Source: an uncultured Colwellia sp. (GTDB taxonomy: Bacteria > Pseudomonadota > Gammaproteobacteria > Enterobacterales > Alteromonadaceae). From it: 46,322 nt of DNA. The DNA lies in NCBI GenBank assembly GCA_913057925.1, contig CAJXPG010000012.1, positions 1 through 46,322 on the forward strand. Direction: 5' to 3'. Numbering within the stretch: position 1 is the first letter of the stretch; each line of letters starts with the position of its first letter. Both the position numbers and the translations under genes were made by a program. This document shows, piece after piece, positions 18,507 through 26,294 of the stretch. The notes beneath the pieces are model-generated. The model ran no database searches. It worked only from the letters and a program-made list of their open reading frames with translations, and was not told the origin of the DNA.

Positions 18507-19724
18507 TTATTGATTTATTTTAATTTTATCCGACTCAATATTTACCCAGTTATATCTAAATGCACCTTGTGTCGCTGTGCACAAATAGATGCTGGGTTTT
18601 AAGGCAAATTGGCTTTCGTACTGGGTATTCACCACCTCATTAACTTGTGTCACTAAGTCGTTAGGTACTAAGGCAACAACACAGCCGCCAAAACCTCCAC
18701 CTGTCATTCTTACACCGCCGCTGTCACCTAGAACAGCATCAATCATTTCAACTAAACCATCCATCTCTTTAGTGGTCACTTCAAAGTCATCACGTAAAGA
18801 GATATGAGAATCCCTCATTGCAGCACTAATTGTCGCCATATCGTTAATTTTCAACGCCTTGAATGTATTTACAGCACGCTCATTTTCAGTGATTACATGT
18901 CGAGCACGCCTAAATAATACTGGCTCAATTTCTTTCTGCGCCAAGTTTAGTTGTGTTAGTGTTACTTCACGTAAAGCACTAGCAGAAAAGTACTTAGCGA
19001 CCGCTTCACATTGCTCTCGACGCAAGTTGTATTCACTATCTACCAAACCTCTTTTAACATTTGAATTGATTATAAATAAGGTTAAATCTTCCGGAATGGG
19101 TGCATCTTCAAAAGATAAACTCTTACAATCAAGTAGCATGGCATGTCCTTGCTGCCCCATTGCAGAAATAAGCTGATCCATAATGCCACAATTACAACCA
19201 ACAAAATCATTTTCAGCTTGCTGACCAAGCAGCGCAGCATTAACACCATCTAAGGTTAATTGATAAAGCTCGGCAAAGGCTTTTAAAATGGCAATTTCAA
19301 AACTGGCCGATGAACTTAGGCCAGCGCCTTGCGGGACATTGCCAGTAACCACTAAGTTTGCGCCTTTAATAGCAGGGTACTTCTTTAACAATGCTTGTAA
19401 TGACCCTTTAACATAATTACTCCACATCATCTGCTCATCAAAGACTATTTCATCAAGAGAAAACTCACTGACTTGTTGGTCACAATCATGAGCATAAACT
19501 TTAACTATGTTATCTTCACGTGCTGATGCAGCTATGGTAGTGCCATAATTAATTGCTGCTGGCAAAACAAAACCATCGTTATAATCGGTATGATCACCAA
19601 TTAAGTTTACCCGCCCTGGTGCATGACAAACGAGCTCCGCTGAACGTTTAAATTGCTGCTCAAATAAAACTTGAACCAACGTTTGTTGTTCAACATCTTG
19701 GTGCTTAGTAAAGGGTGAAGTCAT
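18507..19724 (-). CDS. galK: Galactokinase
   Basis: A 405-residue GHMP kinase phosphorylating galactose at C1. The galactokinase signature is at residues 36-48 (PGRVNLIGDHTDYN) with Asp44 where E. coli GalK has Glu. The ATP loop GLSSSAS is at 135-141, the catalytic Asp183 is in NCGIMDQLIS, and the GHMP C-terminal motif GGVRMTGGGFGGCVVAL is intact. Its ATG overlaps the galT stop (TAATG), so the two are coupled. It is second in the gal operon under the GalR-type operator. Confidence 0.96.
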   Translation of the reverse strand: MTSPFTKHQDVEQQTLVQVLFEQQFKRSAELVCHAPGRVNLIGDHTDYNDGFVLPAAINYGTTIAASAREDNIVKVYAHDCDQQVSEFSLDEIVFDEQMMWSNYVKGSLQALLKKYPAIKGANLVVTGNVPQGAGLSSSASFEIAILKAFAELYQLTLDGVNAALLGQQAENDFVGCNCGIMDQLISAMGQQGHAMLLDCKSLSFEDAPIPEDLTLFIINSNVKRGLVDSEYNLRREQCEAVAKYFSASALREVTLTQLNLAQKEIEPVLFRRARHVITENERAVNTFKALKINDMATISAAMRDSHISLRDDFEVTTKEMDGLVEMIDAVLGDSGGVRMTGGGFGGCVVALVPNDLVTQVNEVVNTQYESQFALKPSIYLCTATQGAFRYNWVNIESDKIKINQ

Positions 19725-20767
19725 TAGTCTTGTTCCTTATAATGAGTTGCAGGCAAATTACGTAACCGTTGTGCGGCTTGCTCTGCCGTTAAATCACGCT
19801 GTGCTTCAGCCATCATTTCGTAGCCGACCATAAATTTACGTACCGTGGCTGATCGCAACAATGGTGGAAAGAAACTGGCATGTAAAGTCCATTCATCATG
19901 CGCTTGCCCATCAAAAGGTGCACCATGCCAGCCCATTGAATAAGGGAAAGAACAATTAAATAAATTGTCATACTTTATAGTGATTTGTTGAAGAATATCA
20001 GCAAGCGATGATTTTTGAGCCTCATTTAGCTCGGTTATACGCGAGACAGCAAAACGAGGTAATAACAAGGTTTCAAACGGCCATGCAGCCCAATACGGCA
20101 CAACAACTAGCCAATCATCATTTGATACAACAATGCGCTCTTGGTTATCAAGCTCTCTAGCAACATAGTCTTGTAATAAATTACTGCCATGCTGAGCAAA
20201 ATAAGACGATTGTGCGTTTTGTTTCTTCATCACCAAGGTAGGTAGTTGTTGTTGTGCCCAAATCTGGCCATGTGGATGTGGATTAGAGCAGCCCATGACA
20301 CTGCCTTTATTTTCAAAAACTTGCACCCATGAATACGTTTTCCCTAACTCTTCACACTGACTCTGCCAAGTATCAACAACACGGGTAATTTCTTTTACAC
20401 TAAGTTGCGGCAAGGTTTTGCTGTGATCAGGAGAGAAACAAATAACACGACTTTCACCTTGCTCTGTCGCCATTTTAAACAGTGGGTCATCACTGCTCAC
20501 ACTAGGCGTATCTTGCTTGATAGCAGCAAAGTCATTGGTAAAAACAAAGGTTTCCTTGTAATCATCATTAATCTCACCATTAATACGCGTATTGCCCGCA
20601 CATAAAAAACAATCTTTATCAAAAGCAGGTTTTTCTTGCTCATCAAGTTTCTCTACCTGCCCTTGCCAAGGTCTTTTTGCTCGGTGTGGCGAAACGAGTA
20701 CCCATTCATCGATTAATGGATTGTATCTTCGGTGTGGATGTTCAGTTGGATCAAATGCCATGGTCAT
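19724..20767 (-). CDS. galT: Galactose-1-phosphate uridylyltransferase
   Basis: A 347-residue HIT-superfamily enzyme exchanging UMP between UDP-glucose and galactose-1-phosphate. The N-terminus ([25 protein letters not shown]) is diagnostic. The zinc pair is C53/C56 (CFLCAGN), and the HPH active site is H164-P-H166, H166 being the uridylylated histidine as in E. coli. Two starts are possible, ATG at 20767 or ATG at 20761; the longer is used. It is the first gene of the gal operon, and a perfect palindromic operator lies 37 nt upstream. Confidence 0.96.
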   Translation of the reverse strand: MTMAFDPTEHPHRRYNPLIDEWVLVSPHRAKRPWQGQVEKLDEQEKPAFDKDCFLCAGNTRINGEINDDYKETFVFTNDFAAIKQDTPSVSSDDPLFKMATEQGESRVICFSPDHSKTLPQLSVKEITRVVDTWQSQCEELGKTYSWVQVFENKGSVMGCSNPHPHGQIWAQQQLPTLVMKKQNAQSSYFAQHGSNLLQDYVARELDNQERIVVSNDDWLVVVPYWAAWPFETLLLPRFAVSRITELNEAQKSSLADILQQITIKYDNLFNCSFPYSMGWHGAPFDGQAHDEWTLHASFFPPLLRSATVRKFMVGYEMMAEAQRDLTAEQAAQRLRNLPATHYKEQD

Positions 20768-20803
20768 AATATTTTAAGTCACAATAAGTAAAACATGAAA
20801 CAA

Positions 20804-20819
20804 GGGTAAACGTTTACCC
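20804..20819. promoter_or_regulatory. GalR/LacI-type operator for the gal operon
   Basis: A perfect 16-bp palindrome, GGGTAAACGTTTACCC, with the central CG typical of LacI/GalR operators. It is 36 bp upstream of galT and 112 bp from the divergent repressor start, so it is well placed to block the gal promoter. Confidence 0.8.
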
Positions 20820-20856
20820 CTGTTTGTGCAAGCCCTTGTTTAAAATTAAAGCTAAC

Positions 20857-20886
20857 TTGATGCTAAGCCACTATTTAGTGTATATT
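20857..20886 (+). promoter_or_regulatory. Candidate promoter of the galR-like gene
   Basis: TTGATG at 20857-20862 and TATATT at 20881-20886 with an 18-bp spacer. Transcription from here would run through the second operator at 20916, giving a road-block type of autoregulation. Confidence 0.45.
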
Positions 20887-20915
20887 TCATCAACACCAAA
20901 ATAAATAACAACTAT

Positions 20916-20927
20916 GTAAACATTTAC
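20916..20927. promoter_or_regulatory. Second GalR-type operator, next to the repressor start codon
   Basis: GTAAA-CA-TTTAC matches the arms of the operator at 20804. It ends 4 nt before the repressor ATG, occupying the place of a ribosome site, and is 112 bp from the first operator. Autoregulation or looping between the two sites is plausible. Confidence 0.7.
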
Positions 20928-20931
20928 CCTT

Positions 20932-21942
20932 ATGGCAACAATCAAAGACGTAGCACGTGTCGCAGGTGTTTCAGTAGCATCCGTTTCTCGGGTTTTAAAT
21001 AACGGACCCAAAGTCAGTAAAGCGACCATTGAAAAAGTTACCAAGGTAATGGCGGATTTAAACTACAGCCCGAATGCCAATGCTCGCGCTTTAGTGACAC
21101 AAAAAAGTACTACGCTAGGTGTTGTTATCCCTGACTTAGTTGATCCTTTTTTTGCCTCTCTGGCACAAGGCGTTGAGATCGTTGCCCGTCAAAAAGATAT
21201 GCAGTTATTATTAAGTACCGGTTTGGTCACTGCTGAAACAGAAATGCAGGCCATTAATTTGCTCATTGAAAGACGCTGTGATGTTATGGTTGTTCATAGC
21301 AAGAAGCTATCTGATCAAGTATTGATTGAGTTGGCTAACAAGGTCCCGGGTCTGGTACTCATAGACCGCTATATTGAAGAAATTGCGCAACGCTGTGTTT
21401 GGTTAGATAACCTTGAGGGCGGTAAAATCGCTGCACGTCATTTATTGGCACTAGAGCATAAGAGTTTCGCCTGTATCTCCAGTAAATATCAGATAGATGA
21501 TCCTTTGCTTAGATTAAAAGGTTTTCAAGATGAACTTAAGTCTACCGGGGTTATGCTTGATGCACAGCTCATTGAGTTTGGCGAACCAACATTACAAGGC
21601 GGAGAGATAGCAACACAAAAGTTGCTTGCCTCTGGTAAACGTTTTTCTGCGGTGTTCGTTTATAACGATGCCATGGCTATTGGCGCTATTTCAACCCTTG
21701 AAGACAATGGCTTTAAAGTACCATCGGACATTTCCGTTCTGGGTTTTGATGATGTTTTATTATCAAGGTATTCACGACCAAAACTGAGTACGCTGAATTA
21801 TCCTGTAGAAGAAATGGCCATGCACGCAGCAAACATTGGTATTGAACTGGTTTCAAAACAAGCAACAAAAAACAATGATAAGCACTGCAAATACATCCCA
21901 AGGTTAGTTAAACGAGAATCAACCAGCTTTAAAGCAGGTTAA
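20932..21942 (+). CDS. LacI/GalR-family repressor of the gal operon
   Basis: A 336-residue repressor. The helix-turn-helix is at residues 2-25 (ATIKDVARVAGVSVASVSRVLNN), the hinge helix reaches YSPNANARAL near residue 55, and a periplasmic-binding-like core follows (TLGVVIPDLVDPFFASLAQGVE to the C-terminus). The closest known type is GalR/GalS. It is divergent from galT, and two GTAAA-NN-TTTAC operators lie between them. Galactose is the likely inducer, by context. No Shine-Dalgarno sequence is visible because the second operator sits there. The stop codon is 8 nt from the convergent beta-helix gene stop. Confidence 0.93.
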   Translation: MATIKDVARVAGVSVASVSRVLNNGPKVSKATIEKVTKVMADLNYSPNANARALVTQKSTTLGVVIPDLVDPFFASLAQGVEIVARQKDMQLLLSTGLVTAETEMQAINLLIERRCDVMVVHSKKLSDQVLIELANKVPGLVLIDRYIEEIAQRCVWLDNLEGGKIAARHLLALEHKSFACISSKYQIDDPLLRLKGFQDELKSTGVMLDAQLIEFGEPTLQGGEIATQKLLASGKRFSAVFVYNDAMAIGAISTLEDNGFKVPSDISVLGFDDVLLSRYSRPKLSTLNYPVEEMAMHAANIGIELVSKQATKNNDKHCKYIPRLVKRESTSFKAG

Positions 21943-21951
21943 GCGCTTAAC
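21938..21951. terminator. Palindrome spanning two convergent stop codons
   Basis: GTTAAGCGCTTAAC is a perfect 14-bp palindrome that includes the TAA of the repressor gene and touches the TAG of the beta-helix gene. There is no loop or U-run, so a terminator role is uncertain; a protein site is possible. Confidence 0.3.
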
Positions 21952-23591
21952 TACCTTACTTCAATAGCCCCTAAACTTGGTTGCTTACCTATGGGGTTAT
22001 TTAAAATATCTTTTTGAAGTTTTAAACCTACTTTCAAACCAACAGCATCATTAGCTAACGGCATAATATTAATGCCTTTACCTTTAATTAATGTGATGTT
22101 GGTAGGTGTATAATCAGCCTTGGTTAAACCGCCTTTATTTAAAAACTGTGCATCACCATAAATAGGGTTAGAATCTTTTATCATGACTTTTTCAGGCCAA
22201 TTATCCTGCTTTAAATACAGGTTGTTTTCAAAAAAGACATTTTTAGCCACTGAAGCGTTAGCCGTATCTGCGACATATTGGTCCCCTAAAACCGCTTTGC
22301 TTTTGCCAACAATATGAAAAATATTATTAGCAATTAAAATACCATCAGCCCTTTTATCTATCGCTATCTTAGTCTCAATAGACTCATCAACATAAATAGT
22401 ATTATTGTAAAAGTAGCTATTAAAAGGCCCTTTTCTCGCATTATTTTGACCTTGGTAGCCACTTAACCAAAATATTTTTCCTTCCTGAAAAGCACCTTCA
22501 ACCCCTTTAACTCTATGGCCATCATTAACACTGATATTATATCGATAAGCATTATTAAAATTATTACCCAATATTTCACAAAAGCCGCCTGCATTGTTTG
22601 TACTTAAGTTGTACTGAACCACAACATGACTGCAATTAAAGTCGATATGCACACCTGCAGAGTCACCAGGGCCACTGGCATTGCTAAATTCATTGTGCTC
22701 AATAAGAATGTTATCACTACTCCAGGTCCATAAACCGCTGCCCCTACCCCACTTTCTTGAATCATCATTACTGCCGGAGTAGTTCACTAGGTTATGGCCA
22801 AAATAGCCGTTTTTCACGCCACTCAGTTGAATGCCCGGGCCACCTGTATGTGTCACTTCGTTGTGAGTGACACGTATATCTGAAATCTTTTGATATTTAG
22901 AGGTAAATTTGATGCCCGTGTGAGCGATATTAGTTACGGTATTATTGCTGATGGTTAAATTGGAAATGCTAGCATTTTTTAGGTTATTAATAACACGTAT
23001 GCCCCAACCATAACTTTGTTGTCCATTGGCTGTTTTAACTTCTTTGTCGCCTCGTTGAAATCCCACTTGATGATAAAATACATCTTTAATTGTAAGGTTT
23101 TTTAAAACGATCCCCTGATAATCACCAGGCTGTGTTGCTTTTACCAAGACACCTAATCGCATCGGTTTTACTTGTAAATATTTTGACTTGGATTTTGGGG
23201 TTGCTGTTGTCCCAGATAAAGCAAGTTCGGTAATTTCAATATAGCTACTGTTGATGATTGATAGCGCGGCATTGTTATTACCAGCCTCTATATAGGCAAA
23301 TTGTTCACTGCTATCTGAGGTTGCATAACTAGAGATTTGTATTGGTTTATTCAATTGTCCCTGTTGCTGATTAAGCGATAACATGCCATAAAACTGCTGG
23401 CCTTTAGCTAAAAGCAACCTATCTCCCGGTTGATATTGCTGATCACTAGCCTTACTCAACGATTGCCATGGCGCCATTGCTGTTAAGCCCGTATTATTAT
23501 CATTTCCCTGAGGGTGAATATAATAATCTGTCGCATAAGACTTATTAATAAGCACAAGTGAAAACGCTAACATTGCTATTATTCTTATCAT
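21951..23591 (-). CDS. Secreted right-handed parallel beta-helix protein, probable glycan-active enzyme
   Basis: A 546-residue protein with a signal peptide (about residues 1-20, ends SYA). The mature start DYYIHPQGNDNNTGLTAMAPWQSLSKA is the usual entry to parallel beta-helix polysaccharide enzymes. From about residue 110 to 450 it shows repeated Asn-rich coils (LTISNNTVTNIAHTGIKF, VTHNEVTHTGGPGIQL, ILIEHNEFSNASGPG, VVVQYNLSTNNAGGF), the hallmark of the fold. The fold occurs in PL6-type lyases, GH110-like galactosidases and carrageenases; I cannot assign one. Conserved-looking acidic and His residues lie in GVHIDFNC and EILG near the middle. It is the third gene of a sulfatase/solute-binding/beta-helix operon with a 40-nt gap, so action on the same sulfated galactan is likely. 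Confidence 0.7.
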   Translation of the reverse strand: MIRIIAMLAFSLVLINKSYATDYYIHPQGNDNNTGLTAMAPWQSLSKASDQQYQPGDRLLLAKGQQFYGMLSLNQQQGQLNKPIQISSYATSDSSEQFAYIEAGNNNAALSIINSSYIEITELALSGTTATPKSKSKYLQVKPMRLGVLVKATQPGDYQGIVLKNLTIKDVFYHQVGFQRGDKEVKTANGQQSYGWGIRVINNLKNASISNLTISNNTVTNIAHTGIKFTSKYQKISDIRVTHNEVTHTGGPGIQLSGVKNGYFGHNLVNYSGSNDDSRKWGRGSGLWTWSSDNILIEHNEFSNASGPGDSAGVHIDFNCSHVVVQYNLSTNNAGGFCEILGNNFNNAYRYNISVNDGHRVKGVEGAFQEGKIFWLSGYQGQNNARKGPFNSYFYNNTIYVDESIETKIAIDKRADGILIANNIFHIVGKSKAVLGDQYVADTANASVAKNVFFENNLYLKQDNWPEKVMIKDSNPIYGDAQFLNKGGLTKADYTPTNITLIKGKGINIMPLANDAVGLKVGLKLQKDILNNPIGKQPSLGAIEVR

Positions 23592-23631
23592 TATCTTCTC
23601 AGTATTTTTTTAAGGAAAGTAAGTGTCTGTT

Positions 23632-24498
23632 TTATTCACAGCAAAGTGATAGCCAACTTTTAGTTTTATCATTATAAAAGCCAAGATCTTGGTAAGCTTT
23701 TTTTATCCTGCCTTGCTGTCGAAGTATTTTTATCCCTGACTGTAGCGCTGAAAAAATTATTGCTGAATTATCTTTATCCTTGTTAACAAAAATATGTCTT
23801 GAGTCTTTAAAAGTAACTTTGACATTAGGTACCGGAATCAGTTTTACCCCTGCCGTTATGATACTCAAGTCAGGCTCTGGTGAAAATTCAGCCAAAATAA
23901 AGTCGCCATGTTTTGCTTTTAACATTTTAAACAGTAGCTCCCAGCGAGGGTTGCTATATATTTCAATCCCCATATCAGAAAGCATCTTCCAATCATTAAG
24001 AAACTGATTACTTGAAATGGCAGCAAATGTCTTTAGTCCATTTAAATCCTTCACCTTGAGTAGTTCAACATGATCAGTCAGTGTATAGATACCTTTTTCA
24101 AACTCCCCTGATAAGATTAATGGCTCTGATGTAAAGAAGTAGCTTTGTTGCTGACTTAACCAAGCCGTACTGAACATCATATGTATGGTGCCCTTTTTCA
24201 GTTCTTTTAATGCTCGTCCAAAATTAGGGAATTGATGAAAGTTAAAAATAGGCTCTATACCGCCCAACATCAGTGCTTGGCAAATAAGTAATGCTTCAGC
24301 ATAAACTCTGGTAGAGCCTTTATATGTGTAGGCTTTGATATCTAAACATGTTTGGTTAGCCATGTTTTCTCGAAAAACTTTTTCTATATCATTGGCCGCT
24401 ACAGTGCCGACCTCAATATTGATGTGCTGACCACGCAGTTGTGGTGAATATAAATAGCTAACCGTTAAAAATAAAAGAAAAATTAGTCTATTCACCAC
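23632..24498 (-). CDS. Orphan periplasmic solute-binding protein, family 3-like
   Basis: A 288-residue exported protein. The signal peptide is about residues 1-24, and the rest resembles bacterial extracellular solute-binding protein family 3 (RALKELKKGTIHMMFSTAW, LNGLKTFAAIS, KMLKAKHGDFILAEFS, VNKDKDNSAIIFSALQSGIKIL). The start is GTG at 24498 (a second GTG follows at 24495) with an AAGGAAGG ribosome site. No ABC permease or ATPase is nearby and no signalling domain is attached, so it may sense or scavenge rather than feed a transporter. It lies 43 nt after a sulfatase gene and 40 nt before the beta-helix gene, apparently in one operon under an ECF-like promoter. Confidence 0.72.
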   Translation of the reverse strand: MVNRLIFLLFLTVSYLYSPQLRGQHINIEVGTVAANDIEKVFRENMANQTCLDIKAYTYKGSTRVYAEALLICQALMLGGIEPIFNFHQFPNFGRALKELKKGTIHMMFSTAWLSQQQSYFFTSEPLILSGEFEKGIYTLTDHVELLKVKDLNGLKTFAAISSNQFLNDWKMLSDMGIEIYSNPRWELLFKMLKAKHGDFILAEFSPEPDLSIITAGVKLIPVPNVKVTFKDSRHIFVNKDKDNSAIIFSALQSGIKILRQQGRIKKAYQDLGFYNDKTKSWLSLCCE

Positions 24499-24541
24499 CC
24501 ACCTTCCTTTCTGTTAGGCATTAACAAGCAAAGATAGACAA

Positions 24542-26029
24542 TTAGTGGCCATGCTTTTGCCGATAAGCATTGCACTCAACGCTAATACAATGCTCTCCCC
24601 ACTGCTCAATGACTTCTGCTATTCCTGCATCAGACTCACTAAATTGCCCTTTATCGCCAGTTGTTTTAATCCAATCAGTTAACAGCTTTCTATGTTCTAT
24701 CAAGGTCTGATGATGATCGCCATCCTTGGCTAAGTTGTGAATTTCGTGAGGATCGTTAACTAAATCATAAAGCTCTTCTTTTGGCCTTGTAGCGGCCATA
24801 AATGCAGCTTGGGCCTCAGTGAGTTTTCCTTCGCTAAATAACACCTTATAAGCCGTCATAAAAGGAAACTTTTTCGGGTGTAAATCACGATACTGCGCCT
24901 GCATGTAGGCGCGTTCTGGGTAGTAATTTTTTATATATTTAAATTGCTTAGTACGCACAGCCCGAATTCTATCGAAGGTATAATCTAACCTATCTCTTGC
25001 TGCGATAGTGTAAGATTTCTCTTGATAGTCCTTAGCAAAAATATCATCTCCTTCCATATCGTCTGGAATAGTAATACCGGCAATAGCTAACGAACTAGTA
25101 CCAATATCTATACCATTAATAATATCTTCACGCACGGCGCCATTAGCGCGAAGTTTATCATTGCCTTTAAGCCAACTGACAATAAAGGGAACACGCAGTC
25201 CTCCTTCATAGACAAACTGTTTATGACGCGGCAGTACCATACCGTGGTCGGTAAAGAAAAAGATTGCGGTATTATCCAAGAGATTATTATCTTTTAACTC
25301 TGCTAAAATTTTACCTACACGCATATCGGTAATAGCGATTTGTTCATAGTGACGTGCCCATGCTGCTAAGAAAGTTGGGTGTGTCGGATAATAAGGTGGA
25401 ATTTTCTCTCGCATCAATTTTGGATCAACAGGCGTTATTGCCTTAGCTTTGTCTTTTCCACCCTCCAGTTGGATTTGACCAAAAAAAGGCTTATTTTTAT
25501 CAAGTTCACTGAGTTTGAAGTAACCGCCTTTTTGCACCCTGACTTTAGGGTTAGCACGATATTTATTTAACCTTTCATTAAGCGGGTCAAAAGAAAATAG
25601 CTCACTGTGTTTATAATGAAAGTTATAATCTTCTTTGCCCATATTAAAAGTTTGATAACCTTGCTGATTAAAGAGTTCAACAATAGTTTTATAACCTTTA
25701 GGCAAGTAAATTTGCGCACTTTCGCTTCGAGAGCTTCTGTGGTTATGAACCCCTAGCGTTGTTGGCATTGCACCAGTAATAATCGCTGAACGAGTTGATG
25801 AACATACGGGTGCTGGCATTATTGCATTGTTAAACCGTACCCCCTGTTTTGCCAATAAATCTATATTAGGGGTCGCTACGGTATTATCGCCATAAGCGCC
25901 CATCCAATCATTCATATCCTCAACATAAATCCAGAGAATATTGGGTTTCGAGGCAGCACATGCAACACTGCTGCATACTAAAACCAATGTTATAACAATC
26001 ATAAATAACAGTGTCTTCAAGAAAATCAT
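24542..26029 (-). CDS. Secreted type I sulfatase (CSSTR motif)
   Basis: A 495-residue sulfatase from ATG 26029, which has an AAGG ribosome site and starts a clean signal peptide (MIFLKTLLFMIVITLVLVC to ACA). An in-frame ATG at 26059 adds 10 residues but lacks a ribosome site. The formylglycine motif is CSSTR (Cys76), followed by SAIITG. Metal-site parts are VEDMNDWMGAYG near the N-terminus and FFFTDHGMVLPRHKQFVYEGGLRVPFIVSW in the middle. Its type of core (SSTR, HNHRSS) differs from the CxPSR sulfatases further right, so a different sulfate position or a different sugar is likely. It is the first gene of the operon with the solute-binding protein and beta-helix genes. Confidence 0.9.
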   Translation of the reverse strand: MIFLKTLLFMIVITLVLVCSSVACAASKPNILWIYVEDMNDWMGAYGDNTVATPNIDLLAKQGVRFNNAIMPAPVCSSTRSAIITGAMPTTLGVHNHRSSRSESAQIYLPKGYKTIVELFNQQGYQTFNMGKEDYNFHYKHSELFSFDPLNERLNKYRANPKVRVQKGGYFKLSELDKNKPFFGQIQLEGGKDKAKAITPVDPKLMREKIPPYYPTHPTFLAAWARHYEQIAITDMRVGKILAELKDNNLLDNTAIFFFTDHGMVLPRHKQFVYEGGLRVPFIVSWLKGNDKLRANGAVREDIINGIDIGTSSLAIAGITIPDDMEGDDIFAKDYQEKSYTIAARDRLDYTFDRIRAVRTKQFKYIKNYYPERAYMQAQYRDLHPKKFPFMTAYKVLFSEGKLTEAQAAFMAATRPKEELYDLVNDPHEIHNLAKDGDHHQTLIEHRKLLTDWIKTTGDKGQFSESDAGIAEVIEQWGEHCISVECNAYRQKHGH

Positions 26030-26121
26030 TTTAATATGCCTTATTTCTTCGGTTAACATTATTCATAGTCATTAGCTAAAAACTCACACGGATAAATTAA
26101 TTTACAGTCACTTATTTTAAT

Positions 26122-26145
26122 GACGAATCATCTAAAGATATCCAC
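26122..26145 (-). promoter_or_regulatory. ECF-like promoter motif upstream of the sulfatase/SBP/beta-helix operon
   Basis: On the minus strand GTGGATAT-N12-CGTC, with ATT before CGTC. It has the same layout and spacing as the three other copies at 37180-37203, 37312-37335 and 42519-42542. CGTC lies 62 nt before the ATG at 26059 and 92 nt before the preferred ATG at 26029. Confidence 0.6.
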
Positions 26146-26229
26146 CATAAAATGTTACAAATAATTTATTATATTACCAAAAAACCAATATAATGAGTTG
26201 AATTAACTACCCTTTATTGTATGGCGTAA

Positions 26230-26258
26230 AATAGGTAGTCATTCATCGACTACCTATT
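26230..26258 (-). terminator. Terminator of the GH43-like gene
   Basis: A perfect 11-bp stem (AATAGGTAGTC with GACTACCTATT) and a 7-nt loop, followed on the minus strand by TTTACG. It lies 37 nt after the stop codon of the GH43-like gene and isolates it from the downstream sulfatase operon. Confidence 0.65.
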
Positions 26259-26294
26259 AAAACTGACAACTTTAAGCATCATTTATAATGATAA

